Origin: a virus
DNA length: 55,810 nucleotides
Direction: 5' to 3' (one strand)
Virus record (IMG/VR): IMGVR_UViG_3300020395_000012
Coordinates: 1 to 55,810 of that record
A program made the position numbers and the translations under genes. Positions 48,975-54,340 of this stretch are shown here, one piece after another. Position 1 is the stretch's first letter, and every line of letters starts with the position of its first letter. The notes under the pieces are model-generated. The model did not search any database. It saw nothing but the letters and a program-made list of their open reading frames with translations, and was not told where the DNA came from.

Positions 48975-49175
48975 TTACTTACCCTGTGCATTTGTGTCCT
49001 TAATTGTTAGATACCATCCAATCGATTTGATATAATCAAAGCAAGAATGTTTAGGCAATTGTTTATACCTATCTCCCCTACGGTTTCTAACACCGTCCAT
49101 GTACAATTCTAAGTCAGTAACTGAATAGAATGTCCCATGTAATTTGCCGTCTTCGTCTTCAATTAGATACTGCAT
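48975..49175 (-). CDS. 66-aa protein, function unknown
   Basis: The protein starts MQYLIEDEDGKLHGTFYSVT and contains GDRYKQLPKHSCFDYIKSIG. No family is recognised. The leader begins at a consensus promoter (49210-49239), and the gap before the next gene suggests a single-gene unit. The ribosome-binding site (AAGAAAG) is weak. Confidence 0.7.
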   Translation of the reverse strand: MQYLIEDEDGKLHGTFYSVTDLELYMDGVRNRRGDRYKQLPKHSCFDYIKSIGWYLTIKDTNAQGK

Positions 49176-49209
49176 CTTTCTTAGGGTTTGTGTTAACCTC
49201 TACAGGGTT

Positions 49210-49239
49210 ATTATACCATAATTTGTTATAATCTGTCAA
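49210..49239 (-). promoter_or_regulatory. Consensus sigma-70 promoter with extended -10
   Basis: On the minus strand TTGACA (49239-49234), 18 nt, then TATAAT (49215-49210), preceded by TGG (TGnTATAAT extended -10). Both hexamers are perfect, making it the strongest host-type promoter in the window, expected to be read by unmodified host polymerase early in infection. Confidence 0.88.
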
Positions 49240-49297
49240 GAATGTGTGAGTTCTTCGATATTACTTGACAGTCGGTAATCTGCATGCTAAGACTACA

Positions 49298-49318
49298 TTT
49301 TCCACAGAGATTTCCACA
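49298..49318 (+). other. Tandem DnaA-box-like sites
   Basis: TTTTCCACA (49298-49306) and ATTTCCACA (49310-49318) are repeated 12 bp apart in the 177-base non-coding gap 49176-49352. TTTTCCACA matches the form of DnaA box reported for cyanobacteria. It could be an origin or regulatory element, or a chance AT-rich repeat. Apart from the promoter nearby, the gap holds nothing else I can name. Confidence 0.35.
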
Positions 49319-49352
49319 GGTATTGTTAACACATATAGGTTTAAATTAACAT

Positions 49353-49529
49353 TTAATTGTTTTCAACATTTTCTGCGGAGTTTTCCCCAAGGGTGTTAAT
49401 AACTCTCCAATATTTGTGTTTTCTAATATACTCCCATTGCATAATGATTAACTCCTTAAGTGTTATAAACACATAGTTAATCTGTTCTCCGTAGGTAACA
49501 CTTTGTTTGTTGTTATTTGTCTCTGTCAT
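49353..49529 (-). CDS. 58-aa hypothetical protein
   Basis: I take ATG 49529 as start (MTETNNNKQSVTYGEQINYV); a TTG three codons earlier has an AAGGA site at short spacing and is an alternative. The C-terminal half is aromatic and basic (MQWEYIRKHKYWRVIN). It overlaps the upstream gene by 17 nt. No family is recognised. Confidence 0.55.
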   Translation of the reverse strand: MTETNNNKQSVTYGEQINYVFITLKELIIMQWEYIRKHKYWRVINTLGENSAENVENN

Positions 49530-49713
49530 GGTAAACAATGTCCTTCCAATATGTTCTGTAAATTAATAAATTAGTCTCCTTATATCCATGCATACTGTTA
49601 CTATCTGGTCTACGATTTAAACTCATAGTTATATACTTATCACCTATAAAGTTAACATGTCCAGTATCATTTTGATAGGTAATCTTCTCTCCTTTAATAA
49701 ACTTTTCATTCAT
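49513..49713 (-). CDS. 66-aa hypothetical, small beta-barrel-like protein
   Basis: The protein begins MNEKFIKGEKITYQNDTGHV followed by NFIGDKYITMSLNRRPDSN. The GxKITYQNxTGxVxFIGDxYI pattern suggests a small SH3/KOW-like beta barrel of a type common in phages, with no known role. No clear ribosome-binding site is present. It is followed by an overlapping 58-aa gene. Confidence 0.65.
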   Translation of the reverse strand: MNEKFIKGEKITYQNDTGHVNFIGDKYITMSLNRRPDSNSMHGYKETNLLIYRTYWKDIVYHDRDK

Positions 49714-49738
49714 GTAATTAGGGGGGAGTTAATAACAT

Positions 49739-49888
49739 TTATATCTCAATAGTTGGAGTTGATTTGTGATACCTAAATGAATAACATGGTAGGTATTCTT
49801 CACAATCAAGGTCGTATAATTGTACGTCCTTTGTTAACTCTTCCTCTGGCAAGTTTTGTAACTCTGATAGTAAATCAAGGTAGGTCAT
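49739..49888 (-). CDS. 49-aa protein paralogous to the 75-aa gene at 53419
   Basis: I choose internal ATG 49888, giving MTYLDLLSELQNLPEEELTK, because it aligns with the start of the 75-aa protein at 53419-53646 (MNYRELRQHIEGLSDAELDS). Both continue with a V-x-x-x-D segment, a Pro-x-x-SF block and a P-x-I-end. The frame itself extends to ATG 49972, one base after the stop of the preceding gene, so a 77-aa form (extra MHPLLIPISLYTHAWDSLSS) remains possible. No function known. Confidence 0.6.
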   Translation of the reverse strand: MTYLDLLSELQNLPEEELTKDVQLYDLDCEEYLPCYSFRYHKSTPTIEI

Positions 49889-49973
49889 TTTGGTTCGGTT
49901 GTTGTTAATTTCGGATGATAAACTGTCCCATGCATGTGTATACAAACTAATGGGAATTAACAGGGGGTGCATG

Positions 49974-50126
49974 TTAAGAACTGTCTGTAATTTGATTTAG
50001 ATAATCATTTAGTTTGAGATATGTGACCTTAAAAGTATCACTATCTGTGAGTTCACGTTGTTGTAACAAATAGATTAAATCTTCTGTTTGAGTAACATTT
50101 AAGTCAAGATGTGGACGTAGTTTCAT
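49974..50126 (-). CDS. 50-aa hypothetical protein
   Basis: ATG 50126 opens MKLRPHLDLNVTQTEDLIYL followed by LQQRELTDSDTFKVTYLKLN and a short end, a small helical protein. The start lies 2 nt after the stop of the 64-aa gene. Tight packing and clean amphipathic character support a real gene, but no family is recognised. Confidence 0.6.
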   Translation of the reverse strand: MKLRPHLDLNVTQTEDLIYLLQQRELTDSDTFKVTYLKLNDYLNQITDSS

Positions 50127-50128
50127 TG

Positions 50129-50323
50129 TTAGTCTTGCCAGTAAGTTTGCTCTACTAAAATGTTAGTTTCTAACTCAAATACCTCAGGTGAGATACCTTC
50201 TTCCCTTGCTAATGCTTCCAGGAAAATGTTAGTAACTGACTCTAATTCATCTTCAGTTAGATAATCATAGATGTCAATCTTTCTATGATTCTGTTCAAAT
50301 TCGTAGTCTGCTTTTAGTGACAT
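50129..50323 (-). CDS. 64-aa acidic hypothetical protein
   Basis: The protein reads MSLKADYEFEQNHRKIDIYD, then YLTEDELESVTNIFLEALAR, an acidic helical protein. The start overlaps the end of the 55-aa gene by 10 nt. No function recognised. Small acidic phage proteins of this kind often inhibit or redirect host factors, but nothing here identifies a target. Confidence 0.65.
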   Translation of the reverse strand: MSLKADYEFEQNHRKIDIYDYLTEDELESVTNIFLEALAREEGISPEVFELETNILVEQTYWQD

Positions 50324-50481
50324 AGTGCCTCGAATCGTTTGTAAGTTTCTTTCTCTATTGATTCAGAATTCAATTCTGATTCTGATACATAGATGCCGTA
50401 ATCTGCTAAGTTCTTGATACTTTCTGCTACGATTTCATCATAAATGTTTTCAAGAATCTCTTCGTTATGTATACATGACAT
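50314..50481 (-). CDS. 55-aa acidic hypothetical protein
   Basis: ATG 50481 is preceded by an AAAGGAGG ribosome-binding site, supporting this start. The sequence MSCIHNEEILENIYDEIVAE continues as an acidic, mostly helical protein with two cysteines. It begins 2 nt after the 76-aa gene and overlaps the next gene by 10 nt. No family recognised. Confidence 0.65.
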   Translation of the reverse strand: MSCIHNEEILENIYDEIVAESIKNLADYGIYVSESELNSESIEKETYKRFEALCH

Positions 50482-50483
50482 AA

Positions 50484-50714
50484 TTAAATACCTCCTTTGA
50501 ATGTTAATGAGTTTGAGTAATTGTTTTTATTGATTATACATGACTGGTGTATATTAAAGAGAGTTTCATAATTAACTCCCTCCCAATCTTGCCACTCTGA
50601 TACATAATCAGCATTGTCAAAATCACCAGTTCCGTCTACATATTGTGGGCAACTTCTGAAGTCATTGTTATCATCAACCCAGAATAATCGCCCGAATGAT
50701 TCACTATGAAACAT
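50484..50714 (-). CDS. 76-aa hypothetical protein
   Basis: An AGGAGG site sits 8 nt before ATG 50714. The protein has GRLFWVDDNNDFRSCPQYVD then DYVSEWQDWEGVNYETLFNI, an acidic, aromatic-rich domain with one Cys after the DDNNDF motif. I believe related short proteins occur in cyanophages, without a function. It is separated by 2 nt from the neighbour upstream. Confidence 0.7.
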   Translation of the reverse strand: MFHSESFGRLFWVDDNNDFRSCPQYVDGTGDFDNADYVSEWQDWEGVNYETLFNIHQSCIINKNNYSNSLTFKGGI

Positions 50715-50716
50715 GA

Positions 50717-50956
50717 TTAATCCTCCTGATTTGTTTTATGCCAACCGTTGACAGTTTCTATGAAATAGTCAAGACGATTAACGTTTAATTCTTCATCATC
50801 AAATTCAATCTTAGCACATCCAGTAACACCCCACTCCTCTAATTCTTCTGTGAATTCTTTCCAATTAGAGCAGCAACATGCCATATTCTGAAAGTTATCA
50901 ACCTCTAAGATTCTGTTGATAATTGTTTCTGTTTTGTCTAAAATTGCAGTGGTCAT
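50717..50956 (-). CDS. 79-aa protein with CCC motif, function unknown
   Basis: I choose ATG 50956 (MTTAILDKTETIINRILEVD) because a perfect GGAGG lies 9 nt upstream; the longer frame to 51034 would overlap the real upstream gene. The sequence has NMACCCSNWKEFTEELEEWG near residues 24-43, three adjacent cysteines that might bind metal, then an acidic beta/helix end. No known family. Confidence 0.7.
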   Translation of the reverse strand: MTTAILDKTETIINRILEVDNFQNMACCCSNWKEFTEELEEWGVTGCAKIEFDDEELNVNRLDYFIETVNGWHKTNQED

Positions 50957-50981
50957 AGTTAGTTTCCTCCAAAGAATAGGG

Positions 50982-51137
50982 TTAATAGTTTTTAATCGTA
51001 CGCCAAGGAGTATCATGGTGTTGTGATAACTCAACTGCTACGATTTCACCAGTTTTGTTGAAATAATCGTTTGCAATTTCAACTGCTTTGTCATAACTTT
51101 TGACGAACTGATTAGGTGCGGTAAATACAATATACAT
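50982..51137 (-). CDS. 51-aa hypothetical protein
   Basis: ATG 51137 overlaps the stop of the 84-aa gene by one base and has GGAGG about 11 nt upstream. The protein, MYIVFTAPNQFVKSYDKAVE followed by IANDYFNKTGEIVAVELSQH, has an alternating beta-alpha-beta pattern typical of a small compact fold. No family recognised. Confidence 0.65.
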   Translation of the reverse strand: MYIVFTAPNQFVKSYDKAVEIANDYFNKTGEIVAVELSQHHDTPWRTIKNY

Positions 51138-51391
51138 TATACACTTGCCTCCGCATTGTTTACATATTGTGCGGGAAGTGTACGATTCTCAGTAATAGTG
51201 TAGAGACCTGAATCGTTCTTGCTTATTATATCATTTCCAACTGCGTAATCGTTCATCAAAACTTTATACATTGTCTTACCATAGTTTGTTACAACTTTTA
51301 GGTTAAGATCGGGGATTAACTTGTTAGTTAACCAAGATTTTGTAGGGTAGTAATCAATAACCATTGCCCCACAGTTAGATTGAATTCGCAT
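51137..51391 (-). CDS. 84-aa hypothetical protein
   Basis: The protein starts MRIQSNCGAMVIDYYPTKSW with an AAAGGA site upstream, and is predicted beta-rich (DLNLKVVTNYGKTMYKVLMN). It is the first gene after a sigma-70-type promoter at 51419-51446. No function recognised. Confidence 0.65.
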   Translation of the reverse strand: MRIQSNCGAMVIDYYPTKSWLTNKLIPDLNLKVVTNYGKTMYKVLMNDYAVGNDIISKNDSGLYTITENRTLPAQYVNNAEASV

Positions 51392-51418
51392 GAGTGAAAA
51401 TCCTTTGTTTACTCTTAT

Positions 51419-51446
51419 ATAATAACCGATTTTGAGGCACTTTCAA
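51419..51446 (-). promoter_or_regulatory. Sigma-70-type promoter before the 84-aa gene
   Basis: On the minus strand TTGAAA (51446-51441), 16 nt, then TATTAT (51424-51419). The predicted start leaves a short leader carrying AAAGGA before the ATG at 51391. It would drive the genes from 51391 downward. Confidence 0.6.
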
Positions 51447-51453
51447 CATTTTG

Positions 51454-51477
51454 TGTGCCACTAATCTAATTGGCACA
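51454..51477. repeat. 7-bp perfect inverted repeat at a gene end
   Basis: TGTGCCA and TGGCACA flank a 10-nt spacer and span the stop codon of the 56-aa cysteine-rich gene. A third copy of the GTGCC arm lies just downstream (near 51436-51440), so alternative hairpins are possible. There is no U-tract, so it may be a weak terminator or an RNA-processing or stability hairpin. Confidence 0.5.
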
Positions 51478-51636
51478 GTATATCTCCCATTCTGATTTGT
51501 TTATACTTTGTCTGCAACATTGACACGTTAATGCACTCCAACTGAAGTGAAATACTCGTGCTTCGTTGTTACATAGTGGGCATACTATTTGTTTGCCGTT
51601 AACACCTGCTCTGGTGTATCTGTTGACATTAGTCAT
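51466..51636 (-). CDS. 56-aa zinc-ribbon-like protein
   Basis: ATG 51636 follows a strong AGGGAGG site. The protein is MTNVNRYTRAGVNGKQIVCP then LCNNEARVFHFSWSALTCQC and CRQSINKSEW. Two CxxC knuckles (CPLC ~19-22 and CQCC ~38-41, spaced by 15 residues) form a typical zinc-ribbon pattern. Such micro-proteins can bind nucleic acid or an RNA-polymerase partner; the target is unknown. It overlaps the previous gene by 8 nt. Confidence 0.7.
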   Translation of the reverse strand: MTNVNRYTRAGVNGKQIVCPLCNNEARVFHFSWSALTCQCCRQSINKSEWEIYCAN

Positions 51637-51829
51637 TAATTAACCTCCCTAATCTGGTGAATGATTTGTTTAAACAAGGGACATATAATACTCCATCATC
51701 TTTTAACATAGTGAGTGTATTCATAAACCACTCGTTGTTAACTATGTGCTGTGCTATTGTTAAATTAGTGAAGTAAGTTTGACTCCAATTTGAAAAGAAT
51801 GGTGAGTCAGAATAGGTTAACTGTTTCAT
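51629..51829 (-). CDS. 66-aa hypothetical protein
   Basis: The protein starts MKQLTYSDSPFFSNWSQTYF and ends DGVLYVPCLNKSFTRLGRLI-ND, with a helical middle (IAQHIVNNEWFMNTLTML). An AGGATAA site precedes the ATG, which overlaps the previous stop by 4 nt (ATGA). No function recognised. Confidence 0.7.
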   Translation of the reverse strand: MKQLTYSDSPFFSNWSQTYFTNLTIAQHIVNNEWFMNTLTMLKDDGVLYVPCLNKSFTRLGRLIND

Positions 51830-51996
51830 AAGTTATCCTGTGCAATATCCCACAGTTCGATATAACTTTTCAACCATAATCTCTGGTCTTCAGTTATTCT
51901 TTGTGAATACAAAATGTCATCTGCTGATTGTAACTCAAGAGAGTGCAATTTGCAGTAGTCACATAATACTTCTGTGAGTAAATCAAGTGTGTTCAT
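51826..51996 (-). CDS. 56-aa helical hypothetical protein
   Basis: ATG 51996 has an AGGAGGAG site and overlaps the previous stop as TAATG. The protein MNTLDLLTEVLCDYCKLHSL then ELQSADDILYSQRITEDQRL is almost entirely helical and acidic. The CDYC pair could be a redox or metal pair. No family recognised. Confidence 0.65.
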   Translation of the reverse strand: MNTLDLLTEVLCDYCKLHSLELQSADDILYSQRITEDQRLWLKSYIELWDIAQDNL

Positions 51997-52205
51997 TAAT
52001 ACTCCTCCTGAGCAATAAATGGGGTAATGTTATCAACTTCAACATTATATCCTACAACCTCAGCATTAACATGCTCACCTAATTCGTCATCATAATATGA
52101 TAAATTAGAGTTCAAATATACCTGTATTTCTTCACATAAATGCACAGGATTTGGTGCATCATTGTCTTCACATACTATGCGAAATGTGTAGTTAATTGTT
52201 TTCAT
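51996..52205 (-). CDS. 69-aa hypothetical protein
   Basis: I choose ATG 52205 (MKTINYTFRIVCEDNDAPNP), which overlaps the previous stop as ATGA; a GTG three codons upstream is less likely. The middle (EEIQVYLNSNLSYYDDELGE) and VVGYNVEVDNI suggest a small alpha/beta fold. The following gene begins in its stop codon (TAATG). No function known. Confidence 0.65.
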   Translation of the reverse strand: MKTINYTFRIVCEDNDAPNPVHLCEEIQVYLNSNLSYYDDELGEHVNAEVVGYNVEVDNITPFIAQEEY

Positions 52206-52390
52206 TTTGCACACCCATCTTCGTCAAGTTCTCTAACATCATTGATGTCCCATTCTGATACATACTCATCAATTATCTCGAAAGAGTTAATATTAGCATG
52301 TGCTAATTCTCTTGCTTCATCCTCATTTTGTGCATCAACTTCGATTGTGAAGTAGTTAATCTCTGCACATTCTATTAGAAATGATTTCAT
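52202..52390 (-). CDS. 62-aa conserved-type cyanophage protein
   Basis: The protein MKSFLIECAEINYFTIEVDA continues with QNEDEARELAHANINSFEII, the familiar cyanophage small-protein pattern of a beta strand, 'EVDAxxEDEAR' helix and acidic tail. No function is known. A GGAGG site lies just upstream, and the start overlaps the end of the 64-aa gene as ATGA. Confidence 0.75.
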   Translation of the reverse strand: MKSFLIECAEINYFTIEVDAQNEDEARELAHANINSFEIIDEYVSEWDINDVRELDEDGCAK

Positions 52391-52581
52391 TTTACCTCCG
52401 TAATTTGTGAAAGTTTGTTAATAATAGAGTAGGAATCTTCGTACTCTTCCTTATTGAATTCGTACATTTGTTGCTCAATACAATATACAATAAGGTTGTA
52501 TTCATTCTCAGTCAATGTTATTTTATCAGGGGTAATATCCTCTGTAATAATAACAGGCATTGAGGGATACTTACTGACCAT
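52387..52581 (-). CDS. 64-aa hypothetical protein
   Basis: The protein starts MVSKYPSMPVIITEDITPDK and has a helical middle (LTENEYNLIVYCIEQQMYEF). A GAGGTT site precedes the ATG, which overlaps the previous gene by 11 nt. No family recognised. Confidence 0.65.
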   Translation of the reverse strand: MVSKYPSMPVIITEDITPDKITLTENEYNLIVYCIEQQMYEFNKEEYEDSYSIINKLSQITEVK

Positions 52582-52723
52582 GATAACCTCTACCTTTAGT
52601 AAGATTTGTGCCTTTAGGTAATTTAATTACCACAGGTCTTTCATCACTAATTAAGAAGTAATACTTGATAATTGGTGATGGATTACATAACAATTCGTAT
52701 GTAGATTGAGAGAGTTGGTTCAT
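52571..52723 (-). CDS. 50-aa hypothetical protein
   Basis: I choose ATG 52723 (MNQLSQSTYELLCNPSPIIK). The frame extends upstream to a TTG at 52792 and contains further ATGs; that N-terminal part (MWMFAPIFSFLIM) is hydrophobic and could be a membrane segment if the longer form is made. The C-terminal half is basic (VIKLPKGTNLTKGRGYHGQ). No ribosome-binding site decides the start; function unknown. Confidence 0.5.
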   Translation of the reverse strand: MNQLSQSTYELLCNPSPIIKYYFLISDERPVVIKLPKGTNLTKGRGYHGQ

Positions 52724-52775
52724 AATTAAGAAAGAAAAAATCGGGGCGAACATCCACATGGTATGCATGCGGTTG

Positions 52776-53078
52776 TTACACTCCGAGGTCAATTAGCAAA
52801 TCTTTTAGATAAGTTTCTGCACAATCTTCAGCATCATAGATGTTATCAAATGTGCCGAGATCGAGTTGGTCACCGATTATGCAACCACTTGCATCATTGT
52901 AAATCATGGATCTAACTTCAAAACGGTCTCCACCGTAGTGATAGATTGCAAGGTTTGGATCTAAATCATTTTCTCTACGATATACATCAAAGATTGAGGT
53001 ACGGACTCCTTGAGTCCACTCGAAACCTAAGAAGTCATCACATAGATTAAGTGATTGTGAAAAGAGAGTTTTTGTCAT
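52776..53078 (-). CDS. 100-aa hypothetical protein
   Basis: This protein is MTKTLFSQSLNLCDDFLGFE... with a middle NLAIYHYGGDRFEVRSMIYN and an acidic helical end (NIYDAEDCAETYLKDLLIDL). It is the first gene after the terminator and promoter at 53134-53166 and has a ~50-nt leader beginning with a hairpin. No function recognised. Confidence 0.7.
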   Translation of the reverse strand: MTKTLFSQSLNLCDDFLGFEWTQGVRTSIFDVYRRENDLDPNLAIYHYGGDRFEVRSMIYNDASGCIIGDQLDLGTFDNIYDAEDCAETYLKDLLIDLGV

Positions 53079-53109
53079 AAGATTGAAATCGTTAAACTTG
53101 AATAAATCG

Positions 53110-53139
53110 GTGGTCTTTCCTGACCACTCTTATATAATA
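53110..53139 (-). promoter_or_regulatory. Promoter -10 and 5'-terminal hairpin before the 100-aa gene
   Basis: On the minus strand TATTAT (53139-53134) lies just after the terminator at 53143. Predicted transcription begins at about 53127, where a perfect 6-bp hairpin (GTGGTC, loop AGGAAA, GACCAC; 53127-53110) starts. The RNA would thus begin with a base-paired end, which usually protects mRNA from 5' decay. I see no good -35. Confidence 0.5.
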
Positions 53140-53142
53140 CAC

Positions 53143-53166
53143 GAAAATACCCCCAAATGGGGGTAT
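53143..53166 (-). terminator. Rho-independent terminator after the 68-aa gene
   Basis: ATACCCCC and GGGGGTAT form an 8-bp stem with loop ATTT, followed by a short T-run (TTTT) before CGTG. The T-run is shorter than in the other terminators. Confidence 0.75.
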
Positions 53167-53188
53167 AGTGTGCAACTTATCCAACTGT

Positions 53189-53395
53189 CTACTCTTTTTC
53201 TTCTGCTGCTGAGTCCCATGCGTCTGACATGAGATCCCAGTCATAGTTCTCTGGTTCTGTGTCTGTTGTATCAAATTCAAGGAAATAATAGTCCAAATTA
53301 ATACCATTTTTTGAGCATACTTCCATCACTTTCTTATATGCTTTTTTGGAAGTAAAGTCGATTGAGTGATACTCAGTTTCAACAGTAAATGCCAT
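53189..53395 (-). CDS. 68-aa hypothetical acidic protein
   Basis: MAFTVETEYHSIDFTSKKAY continues with KKVMEVCSKNGINLDYYFLE and ends in an acidic tail (DAWDSAAEEKE). The small alpha/beta N-terminal part and acidic end are typical of phage accessory proteins. No family recognised. It is the last gene before the terminator at 53143. Confidence 0.7.
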   Translation of the reverse strand: MAFTVETEYHSIDFTSKKAYKKVMEVCSKNGINLDYYFLEFDTTDTEPENYDWDLMSDAWDSAAEEKE

Positions 53396-53418
53396 TTAGT
53401 TAATGCAATTTGGGTGAG

Positions 53419-53646
53419 TTAAGTGTTATCGTCATGGACTTTTATACCGATTGTTTGTTGTATAAACATTGCATCTTTGTAGATCTCCATGTATACTAAT
53501 GGGGGATAATTGGGATCTACGTCAGCACAATGAAATGATTTTACAGGATGATATCTGTTATTAATATCATCAAATATGGTGACCTCTGAGTCTAACTCAG
53601 CATCACTTAATCCTTCAATGTGTTGACGTAATTCCCTGTAATTCAT
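53419..53646 (-). CDS. 75-aa protein, paralogue of 49739-49888
   Basis: MNYRELRQHIEGLSDAELDS then EVTIFDDINNRYHPVKSFHC. It shares pattern and start with the 49-aa protein at 49739, and with a small-protein family I believe is common in cyanophages ('MTYxELLxxLxxLxxEELxxxV'). The gene follows the 33-aa frame. No function is known. Confidence 0.7.
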   Translation of the reverse strand: MNYRELRQHIEGLSDAELDSEVTIFDDINNRYHPVKSFHCADVDPNYPPLVYMEIYKDAMFIQQTIGIKVHDDNT

Positions 53647-53669
53647 AGTGCTTAAGTAATACTTACTAT

Positions 53670-53771
53670 CTATGAATTAGCAATGTAGTCATCAATAACC
53701 GCAAGCAATTCTGCTGAGGTTTGTGCATCTTCAAGGAGTGCAAATAGAGCAACTTCGGGATTAAATGCCAT
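53670..53771 (-). CDS. 33-aa micro-protein
   Basis: ATG 53771 opens MAFNPEVALFALLEDAQTSA followed by ELLAVIDDYIANS, a single amphipathic helical hairpin. It fits the gap 53647-53837 between genes, and no other frame in that gap looks coding. No ribosome-binding site is seen, so it stays tentative. Confidence 0.5.
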   Translation of the reverse strand: MAFNPEVALFALLEDAQTSAELLAVIDDYIANS

Positions 53772-53837
53772 GATTAGATGTTTAATTAAGAGGGACAAAT
53801 TAAGCAGTTTAAAGTCATACTTAAGGACTATAATTGG

Positions 53838-54155
53838 TTATCTTAAGTATAGATAACCACCTGCCCAGTCTGCTCGTTGAATACACTCATTAAATGAATT
53901 ATCATCTAATAAGTTATACCTAACGTGACGTGCTGGTTTGTTATAACCTGCTGGTTTAAATACATCACCTGACTTAATGTCAACAAATGCATGTACACCA
54001 CCTTTAACTTCAACAATTTTATAGTATTTGCGTCCTTCTTTGATATCGAAGTTAACGCAATCTGCTGTTGAGTTAGTATTATAATCCTGCTGCAATCTCT
54101 GTACTAATCTATGAGTTCTCTCATAAACTTTAGTAACAAATGGTGCTTTAGGCAT
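53838..54155 (-). CDS. 105-aa conserved phage protein, function unknown
   Basis: This protein has VYERTHRLVQRLQQDYNTNS, a beta-rich middle (YYKIVEVKGGVHAFVDIKSG), DVFKPAGYNKPARHVRYNLL and ends ADWAGGYLYLR. The 'VHAFVDxKSGDVFKPAGYxKPARHVRYNL' block recurs in cyanophage small proteins as I remember them, without known role. An AAGGAG site precedes the ATG. A structured leader of ~106 nt lies directly upstream. Confidence 0.8.
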   Translation of the reverse strand: MPKAPFVTKVYERTHRLVQRLQQDYNTNSTADCVNFDIKEGRKYYKIVEVKGGVHAFVDIKSGDVFKPAGYNKPARHVRYNLLDDNSFNECIQRADWAGGYLYLR

Positions 54156-54175
54156 GTAATACTCCTTATAAAATG

Positions 54176-54281
54176 TGTATGGAAGAGGTTCGATTTAAAG
54201 ACTCTTTCCACCTGACCTATGCTAACTCGTTTACCGAGTCTAATTAAGATCAGGGATGGAGTCACCCTTGCCTTCCATACA
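54176..54281 (-). ncRNA. Structured 5' leader, candidate cis-regulatory RNA
   Basis: TGTATGGAAG (54176-54185) and CTTCCATACA (54272-54281) form a perfect 10-bp stem closing ~86 nt. On the minus-strand RNA, CUGAUC (54253-54248) pairs with GGUCAG (54217-54212) with one G-U wobble, enclosing ACUCG/CGAGU with a GUAAA loop. A second small hairpin (AGGG/CCCU) and a GACUC/GAGUC match that could form a pseudoknot are also visible. The promoter -10 lies 4 nt before the stem, so the RNA would start at the stem. No tRNA T- or D-arm is present. A riboswitch-like leader for the 105-aa gene is possible; the class is unknown to me. Confidence 0.55.
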
Positions 54282-54284
54282 TGT

Positions 54285-54312
54285 ATTATAGCAATAAAAA
54301 ACCCCCTGTAAA
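54285..54312 (-). promoter_or_regulatory. Promoter whose -35 is the loop of the preceding terminator
   Basis: On the minus strand TTTACA (54312-54307), 16 nt, TATAAT (54290-54285). The TTTACA is exactly the 6-nt loop of the terminator at 54295-54318. It drives the structured leader and the 105-aa gene. Confidence 0.8.
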
Positions 54313-54318
54313 GGGGGT
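54295..54318 (-). terminator. Rho-independent terminator after the 141-aa gene
   Basis: ACCCCC and GGGGGT form a 6-bp stem with loop TTTACA, followed by TTTTTT on the minus strand. It lies 22 nt after the 141-aa gene and overlaps the next promoter. Confidence 0.88.
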
Positions 54319-54340
54319 GTGTGTCAGTTTGTTGACTGTC

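Noticed and set aside
50957-51034. Longer N-terminus of the CCC-motif protein
   Set aside because: It overlaps the 51-aa gene on the same strand, and GGAGG supports the internal ATG at 50956.
52723-52792. Longer start of the 50-aa gene with a hydrophobic N-terminus
   Set aside because: It needs a TTG start inside the previous gene and no ribosome-binding site supports it; kept only as an alternative.
53092-53307. 71-codon minus frame overlapping the terminator and the 68-aa gene
   Set aside because: It runs through the terminator at 53143-53166 and the promoter -10; its composition is not phage-like and the overlapping 68-aa frame is better.
54176-54281. tRNA or tmRNA-like gene
   Set aside because: The outer stem resembles an acceptor but neither strand has a T-arm (TTCRA loop with pairing stem) or D-arm at the right places, and the length is wrong for a tRNA.
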